Assembly (NCBI GenBank): GCA_019671135.1
Contig: JAHRHY010000013.1
Coordinates: 496,001 to 560,000 of the forward strand
Direction: 5' to 3'
Length of the DNA stretch: 64,000 nucleotides
Origin: Linnemannia hyalina
Taxonomy: Eukaryota; Mortierellomycota; Mortierellomycetes; Mortierellales; Mortierellaceae
Shown here: piece by piece, positions 22,201 to 33,418 of the stretch
How the letters are laid out: every line of letters starts with the position of its first letter
Numbering within the stretch: the stretch's first letter is position 1
Translations under genes and position numbers: made by a program
The notes under the pieces: generated by a model
Told to the model about the DNA's origin: nothing
What the model saw: only the letters and a program-made list of their open reading frames with translations
Database searches by the model: none

Positions 22201-23687
22201 CAGCAGGATTATCGCGGGCACAGACGATCGGTGTGAGTGCTCTGAACATCAAGCCGCTTTCAATCCCCTCGACCAACAATCCTTCGTTGCAACCACTTCA
22301 GGAGGGCTCTAGCATGGGACCTGGCCTTCAGCTGCCGCCGCTTCGCAACAAAGGTAGTTGGCTGACGGTTCCTACAGGGGGTGCCTCCTCGTTGTCTCCA
22401 TCCCTGTCGCTCAATGTTCATCACGCCAACAGCAGCGGACACCCCCTGGACATGTCGCATTCCAACACTACCGATCCCGCCTTGACTTGGTCTGCCAACT
22501 CTGGTGTCTCAACTGTTGGAGGCGACTCTCAGCACCCACTGGCGCTGACAATGGGATCCAAAAAGTCGTTTTCGTCGACTACAACCACCCTCGCCTCTTT
22601 GTATCCTTGTGGCGGAGGAGCTGGCAAGGGCATCCAAGAGGAGGAAGAGGAGGAGAGCAGCGATGGCCTTCGCCGCAGAGCCTTCAGGGATGACATGCCC
22701 CCACCAACACCATCTGGGTTCGGCCCAACTTCGTCGTTTTTCGATCTGGGCGTCAACCCTGGCAAGAGTGGCGGCCCTCTTGATATGGGCGAGTCTCGCA
22801 TGTTCTCGGAGGGTATTGAGAGCTTTACCAACAACCCCAGCTACAGGAGCCCCTTCCAGTACCCGCAACAACAGCAATTCCAGTATGGATACGATGACGA
22901 TTCTATGGCGGATGCAGATGATGGTGAACAGGAAATCTCGTGTATCTTGCCTGAGTTTTTGTACCTGGGTCCCGAGATCGTCACGGCCGAGCAGGTTCAG
23001 GAATTGGAACGACTAGGTGTCAAGCGCGTTTTGAACATGGCGCGTGAGTGCGAGGACCTCTTGATCGTTAACCATCCTACTATCGAGTACCACAAGGTCG
23101 GTGTTCTTGACAACATCGAAGCCGATGTCAGTGCCGGTCTCCTTGAAGCCGTCGACGTCATTGGTAAGTCACCCTTCCTTTTCTGTATCATATCAAGTTG
23201 CTAATATTCGATGCAAGAACCTGATACTAACTTGTTTCTCGTGTATCATTTAATTGATATAGCTGCTTCTGCGGATTCTCCAATCTACGTGCACTGCAAG
23301 GCCGGCAAGTCGCGGTCGGTGACTGCAACGATCGCCTACCTGATCACTCAGCTTCAATGGCCACTCAACAAGGCCTACAACCACGTTCTGGCCCAGCGAC
23401 CCTGCATGTGCCCCAACATTGGATTCGTGACGGAGCTGATGAGGATGGAGGAGCGGATCCTGGGCAATGACCGTGCGGGCGGATTGGTCCGTGCGGGGTC
23501 GTTGAACAGTATCCTGTCGCTCTCGACCGCCGGGACTGGAACGGGGCACCACCAGCACCACTACCAGCACCACAGTCTTCAGCACCACCACTCGTTGAGC
23601 ATGAGTGGTTCTCCCAAGGCTCTGAGCACCAAGACCAGTGTCAACAGTTTTGCAATGATGTCTCCCCTTCACCACGGCGGCATCTAA
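19295..23687 (+). CDS. MAP kinase phosphatase-like: rhodanese plus dual-specificity phosphatase
   Basis: The model has three exons, 19295-19532, 20419-23163 and 23263-23687, giving 1135 residues. The catalytic domain (about 917-1060) holds the signature HCKAGKSRS with nucleophile Cys1006 and Arg1012. The likely general acid is Asp977 (VLDNIEAD). A rhodanese-like domain lies upstream at about 436-565 (LLLDLRALPDFEPASIVYS, then IQIWFLEGGFEAFQAW). It contains a basic cluster, MRRYRKGG, where animal MKPs carry their kinase-interaction motif. The remaining N-terminus is Ser/Pro-rich and disordered. Such enzymes dephosphorylate the TxY loop of MAP kinases. The second coding block has no upstream ATG of its own, so a 5' exon is needed; the 886-bp first intron and the exact start (MLHSLCCW) are inferred. 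Confidence 0.8.
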
Positions 23688-24383
23688 AGCACCACTTTTT
23701 GGTACCATTATATCCACATACGACAGCGACAAACAGTATGAAACGGATGTCCTTCCAGCAATACGGACTATCCAATATGCATGACTTCCCCCCCTCCCTT
23801 CTTCTCATGAAGCATGCAAATCAAAAAAGAAGGCATAACAAAATCTCTTCATAGTTTCTTCCCCATTTTTTTTCATTCCATGTACCCTTACTTGCTTCCA
23901 CTTTTTTTTTTTATGACCATTGTAACATTAACGAAATAAATCATATACATATCCATCTCATTCCGTCGGTTTATTGACAAAGACAGAAGTTCTAAAACAG
24001 TAAGGCACAGCGAACCGAAGTAGGCAAAAATAAAAGGGGAGTGATGTCAGGTTTGTCAGCTGTGGGTGGTATTATGCAGCTTGACGAGCCTTGTTGGCGC
24101 ATTATGCAATCGATATTTTGATCTATTTTTTCCTCTTCCTCTCCTTCTTGCTCCGACACCACAGGCGTGTTTTATTTTTGGCGTGTGCAAGGGGAGGGAA
24201 GGGTGACACCGAGTCGAAAATGAATAGTGAGTGATGGGGGATGAAAGGGGGGGGGGGGACGTAGTGGGCGAGTGTGGTTGTATTAGTTGTCCAGGCTCCC
24301 TCTTCCTTCCTTCCTCTTCTACGTATCCGCTAGGGCGAGTGACTAGGGTGCTACTGCTGCTATTGGTCGCTGTTGCGGTGGCT
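23688..24383. other. Convergent 3' spacer, phosphatase and ATG101
   Basis: About 700 bp of 3' untranslated and intergenic sequence. It contains poly-T near 23902-23912 and a poly-G run near 24247-24258. No gene is seen. Confidence 0.6.
23935..23940 (+). terminator. Polyadenylation signal AATAAA of the phosphatase gene
   Basis: AATAAA lies 248 bases after the phosphatase stop and is followed by a T/A-rich stretch. This is assigned by position. Confidence 0.4.
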
Positions 24384-25771
24384 TTAGATTATAGGTGATG
24401 ATGACGCGGAGGTGTCGAGCATTCTTTTGAACATGGAACCCCATGTATCTGACGCCGTTGGAATAACAATCTACGCATTGGGAGAGTGAGGAGGAGATGA
24501 TACTGTCAATCACTGCAAATGGCTCTGGAACCTTTTACATTACTGCACAATATGAATTGCTTGTTGAAAGTGTGTGTTGCAATTGGTACCTGGTAAGGGA
24601 AGGGATTTCCGTCGCTGGTGGTGATGGGTGGTATGTGGTCCTTCCGTTCGTTGACTGTCCGCAGTATACTGAGGAAGAGGGATGATAGCGCCTTTTCCAT
24701 GTTCTTGATTGACCGTTGTTTGTCTAATAGGCCATTGGACGAGTAAAGAATATAATGCACAGCTTTGTCAGTATGGTTGGTTTGCGAAAGACATTGTCCG
24801 ATCTGGTTTCGCCATGAGTCCTTCTTATTTCTAGGTGATGTCCTAGTCTGAGCAAGAAAAGGTCCTTGTATTGTTGAAGGCGTTGCGAGAGGTTCCTTCC
24901 TGACATCCAAGTGAATGATTTGAGGCGAATATCCAGATCGACTACAACAGATGAAAAAGCTCCGATGGATCCTGGGACGATGAAAAGAATCTGAGAAAAG
25001 TGCTGGCGAAGGTATACCTTTTTCGTTGATGTTGGTGACGACGTTGAAGGTAATGGCCCATTGTTCCCAACAGACCTCGGAGGATGTTGAGCTGAACCAA
25101 GCGCGCTTTGTCCGCTTTTCGTAGAACATTATTCCGATCTATAGGTTGTTTGTTGATGTTTGTAAAAAAAAAAAAAGTGGCGATGTGTGAGCGAGATGTG
25201 GAAGTGAAGAGATTACTTGTACGATATTTGGCGTAGGAGTATATATAGAGTGTTTACCTGTCCTTTGCTTTGAGGGTTAGAGTCGACAACCTTGACAAAG
25301 GCAGCGATCTTTTCGTCGACCAGCTTGTCCACCTCTGGGTCGTCAATGATAGGCTAAGCAATGAGGCGATGCGAACACACGAAGAGGCAAAGGTAGTGTT
25401 TCAGTCAGTCAGTCAGCTATGATTTGGAGGGAAATGATTATTTTGAGTCATGCCTTTCTTCTCCACACAAACTAATGGATGCTTACGATGGTCAGATCAA
25501 GGATATCCATGTCCCTGGGCTTGATGTTGGCAAAGACTCTGTGGAAAAGGACTGTGTGTAGGATTGCGCGCAGGGCGTCCTTGAGGTATGACCGTTCCAC
25601 TGTCTATGGTGCGTAAGAAGAGGGGCGAAGTTTAGTGCGAGTTTTCTTTCTTGACGGGAAGTCTCTCTCCCCTTCCTTGTTGCAACAAGGGAGAAAGGAG
25701 CAGAAGCGTTGCTGTGTCGTGTGGTTACCTACCAGTTCGACAGGGAACATGACGGGTTGGTAGTGTGTCAT
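24384..25771 (-). CDS. ATG101: Autophagy initiation protein ATG101
   Basis: Six exons on the minus strand, 25771-25733, 25603-25487, 25353-25258, 25138-25018, 24723-24590 and 24470-24384, join in phase to 197 residues. Family landmarks in order are FPVELTVERSYLKDALRAIL at the N-terminus and LHTVLFHR. Next comes the WF-finger region with adjacent Trp98-Phe99 (KRTKRAWFSSTSSEVCWEQW). The C-terminal part has HIPPITTSDGNPFPYQ then IVIPTASDTWGSMFKRML. ATG101 is a HORMA-fold protein that pairs with the ATG13 HORMA domain in the ATG1/ULK1 complex and starts autophagosome formation at the phagophore. Its presence implies the animal/S. pombe-type complex rather than the budding-yeast one, which lacks ATG101. 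It lies head to head with TSC1. Confidence 0.93.
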
Positions 25772-26619
25772 GATGATGGTGTGTAATGGTATTAAAAGAA
25801 GAAGCCGAACTAGAAGTTGAGTCGAAGTGGAGTGGAGTTGAGTCGGAGGGTGAATATAGAAGAATGGAACGTGTGATGATGAGCGGGAGGAGAGAGAAAA
25901 CTCAGGGCATAAGTAGGCTCATAATGACAGACTATGTTGAGTGTGATTACGATGTGAAAGGTAAAGAAGAAGAGAAAAAAGTAGATCCAAGAAGGAAGAA
26001 GGAGAGGAAGAAAGAGGGGTGATGTACACAGAATGGCACAAGAGGAGGGTTGGCATGCTGTGAGCTTGTCCTTTGTCTTTTGACAAAGGGTGGAAGTCAC
26101 AGGGCACGTGCCATGGTTGCACAGAGGGACTGATGATGATGATGCAGGCCAGGCGATTAAAAAAGAAGAGGACTCTCTCCAGTCCACCAGTCCAACGCCA
26201 TTTTTTTCTTTTTCTTAATGTTCGTGAACCTGGTTCACTGTCTTTCTTCCTTTCCTCTTTTTAACTCGTTGTGTATTCGCATTCACTTCAACAGTCTCCG
26301 CCTTTTGTCCGCACACATACACATACTTTTCTTTTGCCACCAAGCCCATCCTTCCACTCTTGACATTTTTTATTGTCTCACGCTCATCTACATCACTCCT
26401 TCCTTTCTCACTCGCCCATTTATTACTATACGAACCACCTTGACTTTACTTTTAACCCTTGTGTTCACGACAACAACGACACAGCCAACATAGAGACACA
26501 GCTGACAACAAAAAAACATTGCCAAGAGCACAAGGCAGGACTGGCCACGCGGTTCCTTCCTCATTACAGCCTAGATACCCCACCACCAATACACCCTTTG
26601 TTGACCTTAGACGGATTAA
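25772..26619. promoter_or_regulatory. Divergent promoter between ATG101 and TSC1
   Basis: An 848-bp spacer separates the two divergent start codons. The TSC1 side, about 26200-26480, is CT-rich. The ATG101 side is AG-rich on the plus strand, so CT-rich in its own direction. No specific binding site is claimed. Confidence 0.5.
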
Positions 26620-29600
26620 ATGTCCAGCTCTACTCCCACGGTCAAGGACCTCTACAGAGTGGTCACCGCTGACTTGACCGCATATGTCGCTCAAGACAGG
26701 TCCAAGGAACAAGAGCCAATTCAACCTCGCGACACCATTCAAGCCTATCTCGACCGGTTCATCAAAGCAAACGGCACGAGTTCGTCGTCCCCGTCACACC
26801 ACCACCACCACGCCCACCATAACAATCACCATCATTTCGGATCAGCACCGTCCACGCCTTTGAGTGCCAGCACACACACGTCCGTTAGTGGCTCAGCCAT
26901 CAGCAACCTCGCTACCGCTGCTGCAGGAGGACCTTCTACAGTCGGAACTCCTTCCGCAGCGACCCCAGGAGGCGCACAGGGCCAAACTGCCGCTGCTGGT
27001 CAGCGTCACGTCAACGAGCTCTGGTACCAGACTCTTGCCAATAATCTTCAGCCCCACAATGCCAGCAACCTGCCCTTCGCCTTCCACAGACTCAACCAGT
27101 CCTTGTCGCCTTCATCTTCGATGCCAGCCTCGCAGACAGTCTCGGTGACCGGTTCACCCATCATGGGCAGCGCAGGAGCTTCGCTCGGAACAGGACAAGG
27201 AGCATCTGCTGCTCCCAACATGAGCCAGACATCAACCCCATCGATTCAGTCTACTGGATTCACTAGTGCGACCGCTCTGGCAAACACGTCACTCGCGGCG
27301 CAGCGTTTCTCAGCCCATTTGATTACACTGTACACTCAGCAAGGGATGGACAAGGCTCCGATTGGGTTGGTGGCGAGCCGAATGATTGTCTACTTGACCC
27401 ACCTCCTGCCGTTTCTGTCACCTCAACTCGTCATCTTGGACTGGTGGGATCGACTTATCGAGCCTGCGCTGCAAGGAGAAATCAAGCTGGAGAAGGAATC
27501 CCTCAAGGCCTGCAGGGATTTGGTGACGGACTGTATGACTCGGGATCCTCTCATGGACATCCATGGCTCAGGAACTGGATCGTGGCTGGTCGCAGGAGAC
27601 GAGGAGGGGCAGCTGGACAACTCGCAGGCCATGAATGCTATGCCTATTCCTCAGTTTGTACTTCGAAAGTACATCCAAGCAGCGCACAAGTTAAACCACC
27701 GACTCGACGAATCGGACCAAGCAGATGGAGCGTCAGGATGGTGGGGTAACGCCAAACTCGGATCGAACCTGGCGCCTGCAGGTCATGCTGGACATGGCGG
27801 CACTAGCACCAGAGCATTTGCAGGAGCATTCTCAGCATCTTCGGCTTCCCTCTCCTCCTCAGCCACCTCCAACTCTCACCAAAAGCCAGAATACCCACCC
27901 GTGCAACAGGATCTTGAAAGTCAGCAGAGACTTTTCAACCGAGCAAGGGCAGTCATCAGGAGGAAGAAGGATATTCTTGTCAAGAACCTGGAGATCATTT
28001 TGATTGCCTATGGTGGAGGCGTCGGGCGGGTCAAGGACTTTTTCAGCTGTCTGTACACTTACTTTGTCGGAGCGAAATACAGAGCGGAGATTTTGGGTCT
28101 GCTGTGTCAGTTCCATCGCAGACAGGTAAGTCTCTCTGCTCTGTTTTTATGCGACTTTGGTTACCAAGGAGAATCCGGAGCTCAGTAAAAAGATCGCTAC
28201 TTATTCTAATACCACTTTGTTTTATTCAATTAGCGCGTCCATTTGCATCAAATTCTGGCGACACCCCTTTTCGACTCTTTGATGCTCTCATTGAAGGTAT
28301 ATTGAACGATGGTGCTCTGTTCTAGGAAGATGATACAGACGGAAAATAGAATATGTTAACTAACGCAATCGGATGTTCTCCTTATTGCATAGAATGATAC
28401 TTCGCCGTTGATTGTGTCTTTGGGACTGATGACATTAATCATGCTGATGCCAAGAATTCCTGCAGCGTTGAACGACCGACTTCCAGAACTGTTTTTGATC
28501 CTCAGCAGGATTCTCTGCTGGCCTCGGTCTCGGCAGCAACTGATGGCAGTGGCGTACCAGGAAGGAGATAACTTGACAGGACAGACGTTGAAGTCATTCG
28601 ACGAGTTTGAGGAGAGCAGCCCTTCTTCGTCTGGTACCGCGACTAACAAGACGCAAGGTGCAGAGGGAAAGGCAGGAGACGCCCCTTCCTCGCCAGACAA
28701 CATTGAGTATGAAGACATTCCCCTCCACAGTCTCGGAATTCGTTGGCGACGCTATGGTATGAGATCTCGGAAGGAATTGCCATCCCATGTATTTATCTGT
28801 TGGGCATCTGAGCCACCATATTTTTCACCCTTTCGACTGACATCGTTATTTTTCTTCTGTGTGTAATAACTAGGCCCTGCTGTTATTGGTGGAACATCTG
28901 AGGGAGCGCCTGACCCGACTGCGATCTTTTCCTTCCTCTATGGCATGTACCCCTGCAACCTTCTGAGATTCTTGCATGCACCGCGAAAGTACATCTCGGA
29001 GCAATCAAGGCCTGTAGGATCGCCCAATCAAGGGTCTAGCATTGGATCCCCAGCACGGGAGGGTGATTTTATTGTCCAGAGTTCCGAGGAAACTGTAATG
29101 TCGCCCAAAGAGCCAAGCATCGGCCAGCCTGTGTACATTGACGAGGATCTGGTAAAGTCTCGTGTCCAAAACCTGCTCAGGCGCCACTCGTTGCACCCTG
29201 ATCTTCTGACCCTTTCATGCGAGCAGGAGTTGTCCAACAAGGCGAGATGGCAAAAGTTAGAACCTATGGAGATTGTTGCGATGTGCGTTGGACTGGATGT
29301 TTGGAGTGCAGGAGGGCTTTACGGAATGGGGCCTGTACTACGCTCGATTGAGGAGGATCATCATGGCGCCGACCATCAGGACAGCGACGACAATGCCGAC
29401 GATGCTGATGCTACGACACCAACAGGTGCGCGTACTCCAGATGGAACATTGGCTACTGGATCCCATGTTCGAGAGTCCTCCGTCCAGTCGCTCGCCCGCG
29501 CATCAGTCGAATCATTTGCATCGGAAGAGTCAGAAGGAACACCGATTGAGATATTGGCACAGGAAGACTTTTTTGGTCCTCGGTTGGTCAACAAGGAGAG

Positions 29601-32257
29601 CTCGATGCGGTCTCTGAACCCTGGCTCGAACCCCAACTTTTTACGTGGCCCTACTCAGCCGTTTACCAGATTACGGACAACTTCGAGGGATGTCAGAATG
29701 AGCCAGATCCTCAGGAATTACGCGACCCTGCGAGGACTGGATCAGGAGGACTACATTAACGAGGTTGCGCAAAGCAAGGCATTGGGACCTGGCATTGCGC
29801 AGCGGGAGCGTCGTGGTTCTTCTCAGCGGAGCAGCGGAGCTTGGTCTTCGCCAGCAGCAGTGGTCGTAGCGGCGCTCGAGGCGGTGACACCGGACGGACC
29901 TGTGGCACCAACGTCAGGAGAGAGCTCGGCCATGACGACGCCTACAGATAGCCGGCGAGGGTCAATCTCCCAACCCACAAACATGTTGGCCTTGACGCAG
30001 TTGAACAGAGAGTACCGGGAGATTATTGTTCACCTAGAGCGAGACCTTTTGATGGCCAAGAACGAGCTCAACTTCGAGCTTTTCCTCAAGCAGCAGCACA
30101 TCCAGCAAATCTCCAAGGTCCACCGAGCGCACGTCCTGGATGCTAGTGTTGAAGCTGAGCGCCAAAACTTGTACAACACTTGTCGATCTTTGAAGGCCCA
30201 GTTGCACGAGACGCGGTCGCTCTTGGAGAAGGAAAAGAGCGAGCTCGAGAGGCGCAAGAATAAGCAGACCCATTGGGACACGGAGTTGAAGAACAAGGTC
30301 CAGACCTTCCGAGACGAGCGCAAGCAGTTACAGTTTGAGGTCGAGCGCTTGAAGCAGGATATCAAGGATACGCGGCAGACCCAAGAGATCCAGGAACGAT
30401 TGCTAACCGAAGAGCGCAAAGGGTAAGCACTTTTATTTTTTAACTGATAGCAATTGATCATTTTTGCATGTTACCAGATCGCCGTTTACTGACAGTCGTG
30501 CTATTTCGTTTCGTTTTCTTAGAACATTCCAATTGAAGAACTCGATTGAGGATCTCTCGCCTAAACTGAAGCGCATGGAGGAATATGAGAAGAGGATCGA
30601 GGATATGACCCGCCAACTTGTGCTCTGGGAAACCGAACAGTTCAAGAACCAGGAAACACAACGGCAGTTGGAGGGCGTTGTGAGCCGTTGGCAGAGTCTT
30701 GAGCTGCTGCTTGCTGCCGAGAAGGAGGAGTCAAGGATTTTGCGGAACCGTGTCTCGCAACAGTCGCAAGTCATGGATGACATGAAGATCCAGATAGCCA
30801 TGATGGAGGGGCGACTGCCAAATCTACAGGAGGATTCGTCTATGGATCACTCAGAGGACGAGAGCATTGACGATGACGGTGATCAACACGGCGCGAGCAG
30901 CAGTGTCCGTGATGGTATGGGAGAGATTGCAATCTGGAAGATGTCAGGCCGTCGAAAGCTGCTCATGGGTATGGGTCACCAACACTCTGGAGGCAGCGGC
31001 ACCGGCATGGAAGTGGGATGGCCTTCTGGTTTCAGTCGCTCCAACAGCAACCAGAACGGTTTCGATCAACAGCGGCGAGCTGAAGCCATGCAGGAGTTCA
31101 TGGCCAAGGAGAAGGAGCGTTGGGACCAAGAACTGCAGCAGGCCCACAACAAGTGGTCCAAGGAAGCCGTCAGGAACCAGGAGCTGGAGGAACGGATCTT
31201 GGACCTCCAGGGGCAGGTCGAAATGGCACAGGCGATGAGTCGGCGGCAGCGGCACTTTGGTATTGGATATCAAGGTGGCCATCCTGGAGACGGGAGCGGT
31301 GGAAGTGGAGGTGGAAGTGGAGATACCACTGGAGGAGAAGGCGGTCTCGGAGGTGGTGCTGATGGAGGTCCTTTAATTATGAGTATGTCGTCTCAGCCGC
31401 AGGATGTTCCTCGTATGACACCAACGATAGGAATGCGGATGCACGACCAGTTTGCCGAAGTTGACACAGACGATGGTGGTGTTGGGTCGAGCGGGACGAT
31501 TGGCCGCTACAGTCAACGTCAACCAGAGTCAACCGAGGACGAGGATGACGACCCCAGAATGCGCCAGCGAGGGAGTTTAATGAACATTGGAGAAGGGCAG
31601 TCAGCATTGGGCTACCATTCATCGGTCCCGACGTCTAGTTCATCACGGAGCAAAGGAAAGAGCACTAAGCCCAAGACCAGGTCCAAGTGGCTCCTTCAGC
31701 AGCAATCGCATCAACTGCCACAACCACCTCCACCTTTTGAACGCGCCCAGTCGGATCGATCGATCAGCTCTCACCTCGGGATGACAGGTCCGCTTTCAAT
31801 CTTGGATCTCACACGATCGCCTCACCCGTCGGCTATACTCAACCCCCGGATGAGTACTGAGTCCTCATCGACCACCAGTAGTAGTGCCGCAGCTCGTTCC
31901 GCCTCTGGAGGATTGTTCCTGCCTACGATGTACACTCGCAACATGTCGCATCTGTCCGATGGTGGGAGCAGCGATGTGACTACTGCATCTGACAGCAGTA
32001 CGACTGGAAGTGCAACTCAGCGGACTGGTGACGGTAACAGCAGCAGCGGCGGAGGAGAAGGTCGCGCCGAGAGTGTCGATGGCAACGGCGAAGGAGGATC
32101 TGGGTCTGGAACTGGTACAGGATCAGGAAATGACAAAAAAAAGTCGAGTAAGAGCAAGTCTGTGCGGGACCGGGAGCGGGACAAGATCCGGATGATGAGC
32201 GGGATGGGGCCTCTTGTTGATCCCAGCAAGATGTACCGCAACGTCCGCATGATCTAA
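26620..32257 (+). CDS. TSC1: Tuberous sclerosis 1 protein (hamartin)
   Basis: Five exons, 26620-28125, 28234-28296, 28393-28756, 28874-30422 and 30523-32257, encode 1738 residues. The helical hamartin core runs from about 225 to 700 and includes GVGRVKDFFSCLYTYF, IVSLGLMTLIMLMPRIPAAL and the family hallmark FSFLYGMYPCNLLRFLH near 661. A long coiled coil lies at about 1017-1255, from LTQLNREYREIIVHLERDL to VMDDMKIQIAMMEG. Ser/Gly-, His- and Pro-rich disordered stretches surround these. TSC1 scaffolds TSC2, the GTPase-activating protein for Rheb, and so restrains TORC1. It is clearly longer than human hamartin (1164 residues), mainly through low-complexity insertions. The ATG follows ttaa and opens MSSSTPTVKDLYRVV. 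Confidence 0.93.
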
Positions 32258-33418
32258 GAGGGCTTCGTCGATTACTCAGGAAAGAGAAGAATAAAACCTT
32301 CTTTGCACCAAATTGTTCACGACAATACCATCGGAATGTGATGCGTTCGTGAAAGTGCTTGGAATGGTATCAAACTAATTTTTTAATTAGATTATCAGAT
32401 GGGTAGCAAAAGGCTGGCGGGGCAGTACGACATGGACAGGCAACTGACATTACTAAGCATTGACTATCAGGAAACGAACTCTTCACGACCTTGCTCTAAT
32501 TTCGATTAACTCTTTCTATTCTATGAGCGCTAGAGCCACATTGCATCCTACTAGAGAGGGCTGATTTCTTTTAGAGGGAGTCAGGGATTACACACTGTTA
32601 CAGAGAGCCCATTCCTTGCAGTGCTTTGACCTCACCGTAATTTAGACCAAAGTAGATACTGTAGTAGTAGAAATAGTGAGGCAGCTCGATCTTTTGCTCC
32701 ATGTCCTTTCAAAAGACAACTTCACGAAGCAATTGATTGAGTTAGCTGACGCCGTTTATTTCAGTGTAGTGTGTATTGTTTGCTTGCGTATCGTGCCATA
32801 GGATCCCCCCCAGTTTCAACAACCTTCTTCTACATTTCCTTTACCCACAACATCAACCTCAACTGTGAGTGTAACAACCACTCCACAATATCTCAACCGA
32901 ACCCACCTGATTCAGTAACAACACCTTTTAAGTGACTTTGTGCAGAGCAGAAGAAGAGATAGACTGAGCTAAGCCTCGGGCGATATGATTGAGAAGGAAT
33001 AGGCGTTTCCGCCTCTTTATTTTATATATTTCAATTGAAAATGAAAGTACGCCACCAATCTATGTTAATGGGCAGAGAGAAAGGAGGTGGATTGATGCAA
33101 TCAGCGTGTCGGTATCACCTTACAAGCCTTTTTTTGCACGAGACAGATCAATGCACTATTCTTTCATCTCTTTCGTTCATTCCCTCGTTCCGTTTTCACG
33201 ACGGTAACGGAAAATGACATTTGCAAGGCTTTCCTTCATCAACCTTTTTTCTTTTCTTCTTCACCCGCTACAGAAAACATAAACAAAAAGTTCTCTCCAC
33301 CTCCATAGGCTAACAGCTTCCCTTACCTCTTCATTCTGCTCATTTCCGTTCATTCTATTCGTTCACTCCATTTCCAACACCCTCCTTCCAACCATTTTTT
33401 TTTCCAAAACCCACAACA
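32258..33418. other. Spacer between TSC1 and the F-box array
   Basis: About 1.16 kb without a supported gene. The last 200 bases (33220-33418) are CT-rich and are the probable promoter and leader of the next F-box gene. Confidence 0.6.
32290..32295 (+). terminator. Polyadenylation signal AATAAA of TSC1
   Basis: AATAAA begins 33 bases after the TSC1 stop codon. This is assigned by position. Confidence 0.45.

Noticed and set aside
24720..25020. Continuation of the ATG101 frame through 24723-25018
   Set aside because: The frame is open by chance, but homology jumps from the Trp-Phe exon directly to the HIPPITTSDG exon with correct GT-AG and phase, so it is an intron.
26785..26850. His-rich stretch in TSC1 as a metal-binding domain
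   Set aside because: It lies in a low-complexity Ser/His/Asn linker coded by CAC/CAT repeats, with no conserved spacing.
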